NCBI GenBank assembly: GCA_039720395.1
Contig: CM077824.1
Span: forward strand, 31,215,859-31,279,858
Reading direction: 5' to 3'
DNA: 64,000 nucleotides
Origin: Liquidambar formosana
Lineage: Eukaryota; Streptophyta; Magnoliopsida; Saxifragales; Altingiaceae
This document shows, in pieces, positions 34,975 to 46,799 of the stretch. Made by a program: the position numbers and the translations under genes. Each line of letters begins with the position of its first letter. The stretch's first letter is position 1. The notes beneath the pieces were generated by a model that was not told where the DNA came from, did not search any database, and was given only the letters and a program-made list of their open reading frames with translations.

Positions 34975-35255
34975 ACCACTGAGGGTGGTAGCCCTAGTGA
35001 TGAAGACTTTGGTTATCAGTGGTTGCGGGTTCGAGATGTGGCATTCCTTTTAGATCTTTTTTTATTTTGGCCAGTTGTGTAACCACTAAGACTTTTGGTG
35101 GGACTAGGGTGACTGGTTTGCCCTTTGGGTATTGTAGTTAGAACTTACCGAACATTTCTCAACGGATAGAAGCTCTTGATGGTAATGCCTCAGGGGGATT
35201 GCTACCGTTAGTCGCCCCCATCTACCCTTTTCTACTTAGCAGAAAAAAAAAATGT
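34975..35255 (+). mobile_element. SINE (tRNA-derived, Au-like)
   Basis: The head contains GGTGGTAGCCCTAGTGATG and GGGTTCGAGATG, which resemble RNA polymerase III A and B boxes. The 3' part (TGCTACCGTTAGTCGCCCCC then ATCTACCC) resembles plant Au-type SINEs. It is flanked by a 14-bp imperfect duplication (34961-34974 and 35256-35269, 12 of 14 identical) and ends near an A-run. No protein is encoded; mobilisation would rely on LINE enzymes. Confidence 0.7.
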
Positions 35256-35284
35256 TGAAAGGGGAATTGTGCAACTAGAGCAAC

Positions 35285-35646
35285 CAATGGTGGAGTCAGA
35301 ACATTAGTCTTGTAGGGTCAAGACTCAAGACTAATGATAAATATTTTGGAAATTTTTTTTTTCCTTAGTAGTGTATCACAATGGAATTTTGTTCCTTAAC
35401 TTTCTATAGGATAGAAAAATTATTATAATAAATAAAAGGGTCAAAGTCATCAATTTTTTTGGATCAAAAAAGCAGTTAGGGGGTTAAAATAAAATTTTTT
35501 AAGGAGTTAAATAAAAATTGGCAGGGTCAAAGTTTAAATACTCATAATTTGGTTCAATCAAAAAAAAAAGAAAGAAAAAGAGGCAGAAGTCAGGGGGGTC
35601 AATTCCCACCCCCACCCCCACCCCAACCCCCATGGCTTCGCCCCTT
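35285..35646. mobile_element. hAT MITE with perfect 8-bp TSD
   Basis: The 362-bp insert is flanked by agagcaac on both sides (35277-35284, 35647-35654). The ends are CAATGGTGGAGTC and, inverted, AAGGGGCGAAGCC, related to those of the hAT element in MATE exon 1. A C-rich (CCCCCA)n stretch lies near the right end. Non-coding. Confidence 0.85.
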
Positions 35647-35654
35647 AGAGCAAC

Positions 35655-36940
35655 AGCACTTGACCCCAATGTTATTATTACGAATCAAATTCTCTAAATA
35701 AAATTTATAATTCTATTCTTCGTCAAAAAAAAATTCAGTTAAAATGAGATCATCATCTCCTGGGAGTGTAATTATTATTTTTTCAATAATTAATTGGGTC
35801 GTATGTTTTGATTTGCATACGTAATTGTCAAATTAGTGCAAAGGTCGTAGGTGCAAAGTATGGAAATGATGTAGTATATACAAATGGAGGAGGATTTTAT
35901 GGAACTATTTGATTCAGAGAGCGCCCAAGACGCACTAGTAGGCATTGAGAGTCCTGAAACCATGATTTGCTTGAAATTCATACATATGATTGGAAATGTC
36001 GAGATCTTTAAAGTTAATTGCTTAGCATGGTCTTTCACTTTTGGACTGCCTGGGTCGGTCCATTTGGCCATCAAATGTACTATTTTCCCATTTTGGGAAT
36101 GTTTTGTTTTGTTTTGTTAATAAATGTAGGGTTTTTTTTTTTTTTTTTAATTTTTTTAAGCAATAAGGTATCCAAACTGTTAGAATCTAACTAATCTCTG
36201 CTTCTCACGCAGGGCCACCGTCCTATGAGGTCGTTTAATGTACGCTAACTGGTGGCTACTCAAGAAAGATTGGCTGCTTTCGTTCCGGCTAATAGCCCTG
36301 ATTGGTGGCTACTCAAGAGAAATTGGCTGATTTCGAATCCGAGATGTCTAAGTTTACATATATAGTTCACCCCTTTTCTACCAAACCAACCCCCGTTTGT
36401 TTAATAACTGTAATTGTATTAGTCCAAAATCGTTTACTGTCAATTTTGTCTTTATTCTAAGTTTTATATATTCTTCATAGTTTCCATATTCCACTTTATT
36501 TTTCAATTTCTGGTATATTTTTCTTCCTTTTTTCCTTATTTTTTTTTATTTTTTTATTTTATTTTTATTTTGTTTATTCTCATTTCCTATCATGAGTAAC
36601 GAGCTAGGTTGGTTTTTATTATAAATATAAATAAAATTGTAAGCCGCAAGGTAAGAACAACTTATTATCAACCAATTCTATATTTTATATTTCTTGACGA
36701 GTCTCTCTCAATCAGGGGGTTCTACTTTCAGACTATTGATGTTGATCATATTCTCTATCGGTTTTTTATCACAAATCATGTTCCTAAATCATAGGTGCAA
36801 TTGGGCTATTAAGAGGACAACATGGCTACTTCTCAAATGGACTTTACTAAACCTATGGCGAACGCAAACTCAAGGTGGCTTCACCCGAAAAGGAAAATTT
36901 TTTATTTCTTATATTTTTCTTTTGTTCAGGTGGCTTTCAC
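35655..36940. other. No gene recognised
   Basis: AT-rich intergenic DNA. A phrase 'tggtggctactcaaga' occurs twice (about 36251 and 36302), within a short diverged direct repeat. Short frames near 35790-36120 and 36609-36954 have no recognisable domain. Confidence 0.45.
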
Positions 36941-37210
36941 CTAAAAAGAAGTAGAAAATCCGAAATCTACTTCGAGGATTGCTGGTGGACCATTGATTGA
37001 AACAAATTAATTAAAGCCATGTTTGTTTGTCTAGAATGGAATGGATGAAATGAAATTGCATTCTAAATCGAAAATCTAAAAAGAAGTAGAAAATTGGAAA
37101 TCTACTTCGAGGATTGCTGGTGGGCCATTGATTGAAACAAATTAATTAAGGCCATGTTTTTTTGTCTAGAATGGAATGGATGGAATGGATGGAATGGAAT
37201 CGCATTCTAA
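36941..37210. repeat. 135-bp tandem duplication including a MITE end
   Basis: The unit at 36941-37075 is repeated at 37076-37210 with few differences. It carries AGAAGTAGAAAAT...GAGGATTGCTGGTGG and the left end of a Tourist-like MITE, so the first unit ends in a truncated MITE terminus. Confidence 0.8.
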
Positions 37211-37375
37211 ATCATTCCAAGCAACGTATTCTGATGAGGTAATTTAAATAGGAATGTGATCAAATAGCATGTTCAAACAACCATTTCAAATCTGTTTCCA
37301 TTCTAAACTATTTCAAATATAAAATCATATTAAATTCTCACTAGCTCATTCCATTCCAGTTAAACAATCATGGCC
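37150..37375. mobile_element. Tourist-like MITE (TAA duplication)
   Basis: The 226-bp element has inverted ends GGCCATGTTTT and GGCCATGATTG, internal GGAATGGA/TCCATTCC palindromes, and a TAA trinucleotide on each side (37147-37149, 37376-37378), the PIF/Harbinger target preference. Confidence 0.75.
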
Positions 37376-37378
37376 TAA

Positions 37379-37996
37379 GTGTTGTTTGTTGATGAAAAAA
37401 CCTGCTAGTAGAGGAAGGCTTCCTAGGGATAAGAGACAGGGTTAAAGAGAGAGCCAAAAAATGATTTTTCGAGTATAATCTTGCATAATTAAGAGTAAGA
37501 GATCAAAGCCTCCCAACCCTTCAATAGTAGTATAGGTGTAAAAAGTAATTTATCATATTGTTCAGTATGGTTCTCAAGGCAGAGGAGGAGAAGATAGGGT
37601 TTTCCTTTAAGAAAATAAAGCATATGGAAGTAAATTTTTCTCTTTAAAATGTTTCCTCATTTAAAACTATATTAACAAGTTTTTAATGTGGATTTCTCAA
37701 TACCATAAATATGCTATCCTAACTTACACACTACGATAACATGTCCCCATGCGAAGGATTTCCACAATTATCTGAGACTAACATATTAAAAAAATAATGA
37801 CATTGTACTTTTTTTTTTCTTTTTTTTTTTTTCAAATCTAAGCCTCTTACTGTCTTACAAATGAGGCATTTTTTTTAATATAATGATGCCAACGTAGAAT
37901 CCAGAAGCTATTGGAAGTGACACCTACAACCATTTGGATTGCTTGCTCATGAACCCAAAATTTATGTCATGCGTATCTAAGAATATATTGTTGTCC
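37379..37996. other. Region downstream of MATE gene
   Basis: No gene. The last 80 bp before the MATE stop codon resemble the region beyond the stop of the pseudogene copy and probably form the 3' UTR; no certain poly-A signal was assigned. Confidence 0.4.
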
Positions 37997-40900
37997 TTAA
38001 TTGGCGCCTGCCCACTTCTTTACATGCATGCTTGCTTTCACCGCCTGCAATCCCAAAAAAATAAATCAATCAAATATAAAGAGTTTGGACTGACCCCAAA
38101 AAATAAATAACATAAAAATAAAAACATAAAGAGTTTTGAAATGTTTAAAAAATAAATAAATAAATAAAAAACACCTCTTTTTCCCAGTCACAACGAATGG
38201 TAATAATGGCCAATATCAAAGTCTGGATAGCAGTCCCTCCAAAAATCATTCCAGCCCAAATACCCTGCAATGGACCACAATATTAATAAATACAAACATA
38301 CACACAAAATTCAATTGAGAAGTAATATTTGGGTTTTTTTTTATAATTATAATTAAACTATCCCCAAAGCATCTGCCAATTACAGTGAGACTAAAGGCAG
38401 GAGGATTGATTAAGCAATTAATACATACCATAACACCTAGGTGGAAACCCCATTCCATCAAAAATCCAAGCGGGACCCCTATCAGATAGTAGCAACCCAG
38501 GTTGATGTAAGCCACATACGATTGCCATCCCGATCCAACAGCCACCCCTGTTAAGGAAAAAAAAATTAAGGCACTGTTATGTTTAATAAAAGGAAATGTC
38601 TCTGAAGAATTTGGTTACAGGAAATTGAATTGCTAAGAATTTTATTGTTACCAGAAAGGACAGGCTGAATACTGTTGAGGAGAATGGTGAATGCTAGGAG
38701 GATAGAGAGCTTGTTTACGGCTTTTAGGACGGGTTCACTGGAGGAGAATATTAAGGCAAACTCATTGTGCAAGATCATAATCAGTAGCCAGAAGAAGACG
38801 CCAATCACTATTGATGTCATCACCGCTACGGCCGTAGCAAACTTGGCTCCTTTTCCATTCCCTGCTCCAAGCTCATTCGCCACCCTCACTCTGTTATTTT
38901 CATCACAAGCGTTAGTATACCAGAAGAAAGTGCAGTACAAGAACTCTAGTGAAATGTATGAGTATGAAATACAGGCCCAAATAAGAAAAACAGAGGTACA
39001 ACAGTGACACTAAAAAAAAATTGAGGAATGTCTAATGAGCTTAATGGTTTGATTTGCTGCTAATTTCAAAGCATGAGGTGAATGCATGTCCATTCACTTT
39101 GAATAATACATGAGGTAGTAATCGTGTGAGAATTATCTTCGTTGACTAGATTGGGAAATTTGAACTATTCATATAAGGTGAGATCCAATCTAAATATATT
39201 GGACCACACAATAATAATTGTACCAATCATTAAAGAACTCATCTATATATGACACCAAGAGGTGTTCAGCTGTAACCAATCCATGCAAAAGGACAATTAT
39301 AGAATGGAATCTTAATCTTTTAAGGAAAGAGATGTAACCAATCCATAGTTTGTAAGGTAATACTATGGTAGCTATAAGAATTTTAGGGTAACATTCTCAC
39401 TTACAATTTGAAGTCATACATTTACCATTTAAAGTTGCTCAAAATGATTTACCATTTGAAGTGATCATTTTACAATTTTAAATGACTTACTTATTATTTG
39501 AAATGACATTATAGGTATATATGATACCCAATTTTTTACTAGGGTAACTGGTTTGTAATATAACCCTTCCGCCAAACATATTGCAGAGAAATGGATGCTG
39601 GACTCTATAGAATATGGTGGTGCGATGTCTTTAATCAAAGGCACAGGCGTGCATGTTGACAAGCCATTTCAGGATAGAGAAACACATACTCCCTCCGTTC
39701 CATTAAGATAGGCCGTATTTGCATCTTTTTTTGTCCCAAAATGTTTGTCCACTTTGAAAAATCAAATCATTATTTTTATAAGTTTCCTACAATACCCTTT
39801 GTTATTTTAATGATAACTTTGAACACAAAACCCAATACAAAAAAGTTGAGGATATTTTTGGAAAGATAAAGTTTAATTAATACGAGTTAATGCAATGATA
39901 ACCCTTTTTTAAACTCCATGATTTGTCAAACCTGGCCTGTCTTTGTAGGACGGAGGGAGTACAAAATTCAAGACACAAACAATAACATGATGTAAGGGAT
40001 GATGAACAAGTAGAGAAGGAAAGGAATGGAGGGAGCGTAGGTATCTCAAGGGTGCCTTCCTAACAATTAGTGTAATTGTTTAATAAATTATATCGGAAAA
40101 AGAGGCCACTAACTTGCTAACCTAAAAAGCATTTAGGTCATGTTTGTTTGATTGGAATGAAATGAGTAAGAAAAAAAATCTAATTTCATACTCAAAATAG
40201 TTTAGAATGGAATGAGATTGAAACCACATAATGAATATCATTATAATTCACTTCTACTATTTGATTCCATTCTCATTTAATTACCTCATCCAAACATGTT
40301 GTTTGAAATGAATTGAAATAAGATTTCATTCCATCAATTCTATTCCAACCAAACAAACATGGACTTAGTAACTCTCTTAATTAGCCGCACATGCCCATAA
40401 ATTGTTAGATTGATTCATTTTATACGTATTTAAAATAAAATATGATAGAAGAAACATTAATTTTCGTTGTTAATATTAAAGGAGGATAAAAAGGTAAGGA
40501 TGGGAAAATGACACGTGGCATTTATATTAATCCCTTTATTAGAGATTGTATATGTGTTATTTTCTTGGATTTTTTTATTTTTTCCTTTTGCTATTTTATT
40601 TAATTGGACTTTGACTTGCAAAGGGATCCAACCACACAGAACCATGCGCCTTCGTATGGACAAGAAATTTTTGGCATTTATATCATTATTATATGGTAGT
40701 TGTCATTAAGATGGATAAGTACAAGATATCGATGTCGGTCATAGCCCACATTTGGATTCATATCCCCTACGTGGCATGCAAAAATTTTGAAGTAAAGGGT
40801 GACCCTTCAAATTAAAAAAGGGTAACCATTCAGGATCACGTGATAACTATGTCCATTTCAAAATCAATAAAATTGATCGATTTTGGACTGGCACTCTTTG

Positions 40901-42729
40901 TTTTCTGCCGCTATTGGTCTATTTGAAATTCAATCAATAGGGCATGGCCCAGATGGATTTGCTTTATTATAAGGAAAACAGAAAAGGGTGAAGTTCTAGT
41001 CAGGAAGGAAAGTATTACCCGGTTCCAACAAAGAATGCAAGAGGAATCATCATCTCCCATCCATTAATTGTCATGCTGCCAAACCAGATTCATACAAACA
41101 GATCAGCAAACAGACAAACCAAGAGTTTGTGTGCATATAGAAAACGGAATTGGTCATTATGAAAGTGAAACGTAGTCTATTCTGATTGCAAACTACTGCA
41201 AATCTGCAATGATCTCAACCACAGACAAGATACCAATTTTAAAAATATAGTCATAAAAAAATGTGTAAAATTTTCGGACCATATGGACAGGGCATCCACA
41301 GCAATCTCTGCATTCTTCAGATTCCCAGTCATTACTATTAGTATTCTGTAGTACCAATTCTCCAAGCTGTTCACCAAAAGATTCCCAAAATTAAAATAAA
41401 TAAATAAAAGATAAATACATTTATATGATTCAAGAAAGAACAAAAATCAATCATAAAATTTAGAAAAAGGAAGAAAATTTAAACGACAGATTCTTAGGCC
41501 TCAGATTTTGATTTTTTTTTTTTTTTTTATAAGTAGGTCTTAGATCTTTAATCGTCTGTTGTTTATACTTCAAAATGTGTCCAACAAATGTGACATAGAT
41601 GTGGGTAATGTCATGGACACATACTTGTACCCACAACCTATTCAAATCCATGTAACATAGATTTAGAGAGAGAGAGAGAGAGAGAAATGTACCAGAGCAT
41701 GACCCCAGAAGCAGCAGAGAGTTTAATGAACTCCCAGAGACCGGAAAATGCTTCAATTGAGAATCCAGTCCATGTAAGAGGGCACCCACCACAGACAGTG
41801 TAACCAAACAGGCCCAACACCAAAACCCACCAAGAAAAATTCGAGGTAATTGCAACACCAACCACTCCAAGTTGAAGTCTATACACAAATAACCAACTTA
41901 CTAAAATATGCACCAAAAGAGCCAGCAAGGAAACCCACGCAATCACAGCGGTCTTCAGCTGGCTCTGCAGGAACCTTTGGAGAGGAAACTGAAAAGCAAA
42001 GCTAAAGTGAAGTGGGATCATCCATACAGTCACAACTCCACACAACTCAGCCACATTTGTAGGCTGTCCCAACAGCTTCAATGCCGGAGAGGCAAATAGA
42101 TATATGGGTAAAAGCAGCACACAACACATGAAGAGAACAATCCATGAACGTTGCATATATACGCCCAACATGTAGTACTTTTTGGCTCCAAAAGCTTGCC
42201 CACATAGTGTTTCTAATGCGCTTGCCATACCTAACTGTATACCCAAAACAGAGTATAAGAAATAGAAAGAGTTTTAAATATATGGGTAAAGACCGGGGAC
42301 ACAATTTTTGCACCTAATTCTTAAATTATTAGATTTAAAAGATCCAACGGAATTCTAAAAGATTGACATTTTCAAAAAATTATGTCATTTGATCCTAATA
42401 CTATATGTATATATAGAGAGAGGGAGGGAGAGTACCAAGAGGCCAAAGTCGAAACCAACGACGACATTGTTGGAAATGGAAATAGCAGCAAGCTCAAGAT
42501 CGCCCAAGTGACCAGCAAAGGCCTGGGTGATGACCAACATGGAGTAGGAGGCAACACGGCTGAAGATGGCGGGACCGACTATATGCCAAAGCTTCTCTGA
42601 TTCAATCCAGACCCTTCGTGCAAGATCTTGATGTTGATCATCTTCTCCATCATTTGATCGGTCGACGGTGGAGGCTAAATCCTCTAATAATGGAACCTTT
42701 GACTCATTTACCTCACCGTTACTAGTCAT
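37997..42729 (-). CDS. MATE efflux transporter (DETOXIFICATION family), intact, 8 exons
   Basis: Exons on the minus strand: 42729-42436, 42234-41693, 41366-41280, 41075-41019, 38890-38652, 38547-38429, 38264-38175, 38044-37997. All introns are GT-AG and phases match, giving 491 residues, normal for plant MATE proteins (about 480-510). The N-terminal 45 residues are hydrophilic and acidic. Hydrophobic segments then fit two six-helix MatE bundles. Family motifs visible are [78 protein letters not shown] and [20 protein letters not shown]. The product should be a proton- or sodium-coupled antiporter exporting or sequestering organic compounds at the plasma or vacuolar membrane; its substrate cannot be told. 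It most resembles the DTX27-29 group from memory. A broken tandem copy lies downstream. Confidence 0.92.
39689..39959. mobile_element. Stowaway MITE in MATE intron 4
   Basis: The 271-bp element has inverted ends CTCCCTCCGTTCC / GGACGGAGGGAG and a TA on each side (39687-39688, 39960-39961). It is related to the MITE at 32679-33205. Confidence 0.9.
40136..40364. mobile_element. Tourist-like MITE in MATE intron 4
   Basis: The 229-bp element has inverted ends GGTCATGTTTGTTTGATTGG / GTCCATGTTTGTTTGGTTGG and a TTA duplication (40133-40135, 40365-40367). It is related to the element at 37150-37375. Confidence 0.85.
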
Positions 42730-42995
42730 TTTTCAGGCGTATGCACGCCTATCTGTGTCCTAATTTTTTCTTAGGATTTCAATGGACACACAGAGATCAA
42801 ATGAGAAATGAGAGTTACAAGGAGTCATTTGAGGGCATACCTTGGTTTGTTCTTCTTCTATAGTAGCTGGATTTTGGACTTGACGTGTCTTGATGCAACT
42901 GGTCAAAGCCTGAAAGCCACATGTGGATTCCACATAAACAAGAAAAAAAAAAGGGGGGCTAGACGCATGTGCTCTTCAAAATTCAGAAGTTCTGT

Positions 42996-43005
42996 GTTTA
43001 TATAT
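42996..43005 (-). promoter_or_regulatory. Possible TATA box of MATE gene
   Basis: The minus strand reads ATATATAAAC about 270 bp upstream of the ATG, which would give a 5' UTR of roughly 240 nt. No experimental start site is available from the sequence, so the assignment is tentative. Confidence 0.4.
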
Positions 43006-43009
43006 TTGC

Positions 43010-44361
43010 GAGGTCCCGATCGGCTCATGCCATTCTTAAGAAACATGGGACCCCCAAGGGATGCAGCGGCTGCTACAATTATTATATTGGAAAATTCTAG
43101 TGCGTCACAGAACTGACTAGCATGATGCGTGTCAAATTTCTTTTTATTTTATTTTTTTTTATTAATAATTAGAAATATTCTAAATCTTATTCTCTCCCGA
43201 TGTTTCAATCCAAACTATTCGATGCATATAAAAAATTCTTAGTTATCAATTTTTTCAATTTTGGAAAGGCATGTATTATTGCCTATGCGTTTTTATTTCA
43301 CATAATTATATTTTACTCTATGAGGAAATAAATAGTGATGAATAAGCTGTAAAGGGTGTAATGCCATTTAATTTCCATTCCTACGTATTAGGGCATTCAG
43401 ACATTTTCCCATTAGAAGGGTTGGTTTAGCCAATGAAATAACTTGTTTTAGCATAGTTTTGGTTATAAATACGTTTATGATAATTGGATTCCCTTTTTCA
43501 TTATGTGTTGTCATTTAATTGAAAGTTAAGTACAACCAAACACCAACTTAGCTAATCAAATAGGAAATTCGAAGCCGACTTATAAATGTAGTGGAAAATG
43601 AAAATGTTAATCATAGCCGTGCCAATCGCATCATCAAGATGCAATTGGTAAATGATGTGCATACACCATGGACTCTACACAGGACTGCATGTTAATCATG
43701 AATCATAGTTCAATAGATTCAATGATTACGTTATCGGGCAAGGTCATAGGCAGCTCATTCAAAGGTGGCAACTGTCTCCTCTCATTTTTTTTCTTTCCCA
43801 AAAATGTTTTACATATATTTTTTTTTTAATTTCAGATTTACCTGACCTAATTGTTTTAATATCCTTTATTTTCCTTTCTGCCCCTTTCATTTTTGAGTTT
43901 TTTCTTACCTACTCATTTTATACAATGCTTTAAAAAATTGAAACCTTGTCAAGGATAATTGTAAATATATTAAATTGAAAGATGATTTGTTATTAAAATA
44001 TAAGTTTTTGTAATTTTTGTCAACCTCAAAATCATAAAATAAAGTAAAAATTTTAACTATACTAACATCCTAATTAAAATTCGCCTCACTTGAACCAAAT
44101 TTTTAACTATGTCACTACTGTCGAGTCATCACGAATTTTGTGTCAAAATCTTACCAAGCAAACGCATTTACGTTTGTTTTTAATTACGTAAGCCAATACG
44201 ATAGCATTTGTCATGTTTTTAATTACGTAAGCCAATGCAATAGCATTTGTCATGCCTTGCCTTGGGAAAGGCAACAGCTAAAACACATCTACACTTATCC
44301 TGCATTCATGGTCCCCCGTATGAACACTAGTTTCGCCAATCAATGACTCGTCATGTATGGG

Positions 44362-44393
<32 letters not shown>

Positions 44394-45108
44394 ATTACAG
44401 TCTTGTCATTATCCTACAACAAATAATGAAAAAAAAAAAAAAAAAAAAAAAAAAAAAGCCCTTATTGCATGCATATGTCACTAATGTGTTAATAAAAAAA
44501 AAATGAAAAAAACCCTAATTCCCACAAATGTGAAATTAAAAAAAAAAATAGTGAAAAAAAATAGTCATCCTCTCTTAGGAGTATCCCAATCAATTATTAT
44601 TTTCAAAAGTAACAAGATTACAATCTTGTTACTTTAATTTTATTAACACATAACTATATTGCAATATGTATCTACTAGAAGAAAAAACCCTAATAGCCAC
44701 AAATGTTATTGCGACAATAAAAAAAATTATAGAGATTCTAAAAACATGGATCCATTTTAGGGTTGCTTTGCTGTGGGGTTCTTTGTTTTGGGTGTGGTTA
44801 AAATTAGTTGGAGGAATGTTCAGACAACTGCATTTGGCTCAAGAGATTCCTAAAACATCGATCTGATATGATTTGATTGATCCAATTGTTAATAGATGTT
44901 GATTTGATTTGTTTTGCCTTTTAGTAGAAATGATAAGGCTTCTTTTCAATTATGGCAGACCATATTGATTGATTAGGGAGAAAAATTCTTGAATTTTTAC
45001 ATCGTGATGAATTAAAAGCAATTAATTGAAGGAGACAGCATACTCTCCATACTCTCCATTGATAGCTTTTCTTTTTATTTTGTGTGACTTTTGGGCCTTG
45101 TCCACTTT

Positions 45109-45139
<31 letters not shown>

Positions 45140-46383
45140 GGACAGATGGAAATTACTTTAATCTTAACCCCTCTTAATATTAACAAGTGATATCAATATT
45201 TTATCAATATTTTTTCATAACGTCCAATCCAAAATCACTCACTTAACAAGTGAGGTAACTTTCACTAGACGACAAATCCATTGGAAGATAAATTTAATGA
45301 AAAAAAAAAATGGAAAAAACGTGAAATTGCATAATGGGCTTGGGTTAGTTTAATGCCTATTGCCTAGCCTCCTTATTTTTTATATTCCAACACGAGTGTC
45401 ATGCGAGGAGTGGCTTAATACCCCCGACCAGTAATTTGAAAACCAGCAGCCATAATGGGTTTGGCTTAGATTAATGCATATGGGCCAGAGAAAGATCTCT
45501 GTGTTAGTCTTGGAAAGAAGGTAGGAACTTTTCCCTTTGTTTTGTTAGATGCACGGTTCAATCCACACCTCAAAGTAGTGTTCATTACGGCCCAACACAA
45601 TTAATAGCCGATCTCATGAGTTTATCCTTATAAACTTAGAACTCATAACCTAGGCATCATCCGCATCCAATGTAGAATGCTAATAGTTTATTTTCTTCTT
45701 CTTCTTCTTCTTTTTTTTTTTTTTAACCAAATGTCAGAAATTACATGTACCACAATCTTAGTCATACTAATAGTTGTGAAGACTATTTCAAAATGGAAGA
45801 CCTAATCTAAGGAAAAGCTTTCATATTTGTCAATTGGCTTGTGTAATGATCTCATGTAGTGTGGAAAAGAGAAGAAAAGTTGGTTGCTATTATGCATCAC
45901 TCAATTAGTGGGACCAGATATATGTTATACAGTTGAGACTTGGGACTGCATGTAGTAGTACTAGGGTTACTATACGGCCTGCTCATTGCCAACTAACCAA
46001 ACTCAACTGGATGAAGAGATCGAAATCCATAACTTAAAAAGCAATTAATCTGGTGTAAAATTATTGATAGGATACAATTCATCAAAACCCAGAAAGCTAA
46101 GCTACTTGCTTTTAGGAAAAGTTTTAAAGGCACCTTGTAAATAATGAGTATTCTTGTTGATTACACCCCCAGGAAAGGGCATTTTGTTCCTTCACAGGCG
46201 ACTCTCTTCCTATTTCTTTTTTCCAACATTGTGCTTTCCCATCCTAAAAACTAAAAAATAAAAAATAAAAATAAAAATCGATGGAAATTAAGCCACAAGA
46301 ACTTTAACTTACTGTTCCCTTGTAGGTTTGTACGTACGTGTGTACATATATAATTGAAAATCTGATATTTTCCCTTTTTTGGT
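43010..46383. other. Intergenic, no gene recognised
   Basis: AT-rich sequence with simple repeats: a 40-bp direct duplication (about 44176-44255, TTTTTAATTACGTAAGCCAA), an AAT microsatellite (44363-44390), a long A run (44429-44457) and a long T run (45111-45139). Short frames show no recognisable domain. Confidence 0.5.
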
Positions 46384-46799
46384 GGCTATGCTTGAATGGA
46401 ATATAATGGAATGGAATAATTATAGAAATGGAATTAAAAAAAAGTATGAAAGGTATGGTCATTCCATGTCTTTATTTGGTGTAATTGAGGAAAAGGAATG
46501 GTGAAAAAATAAAAAATAAAAATAAAAAAGGTCTTATTGGAATGTGGCAATCAAGAGAAGAGAGAGAAGAGAGAAAAGAGGAGTAAAAAGAAAGATGAGT
46601 GGGCTCTACAATCATTATTACTTTATTCTTTGAGAGAGGGAATGAGAAAGGATTGCTCATTTCATCAAACGAAGGAATGGTGAGCTTTGTGGGAATTGGT
46701 ATTCCATTCATTTAGTCAACCAAACAGTCTACTGTTTTTTTTTATCAATGGAATGAGGATTCCTTTCCTTCCTCCATTCCCTATGTACCAAATGTAGCC
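46384..46799. mobile_element. Foldback MITE (tentative)
   Basis: The ends are imperfect inverted repeats: GGCTATGCTTGAATGGAAT on the left and, inverted, GGCTACATTTGGTACATAGG then GAATGG on the right. No clear target duplication was found, so superfamily is uncertain, although ends rich in GGAATGG resemble the Tourist-like MITEs in this window. Confidence 0.5.

Noticed and set aside
44666..44866. 66-codon plus-strand frame
   Set aside because: Short, with no recognised similarity and no codon-level evidence; consistent with chance in AT-rich DNA.
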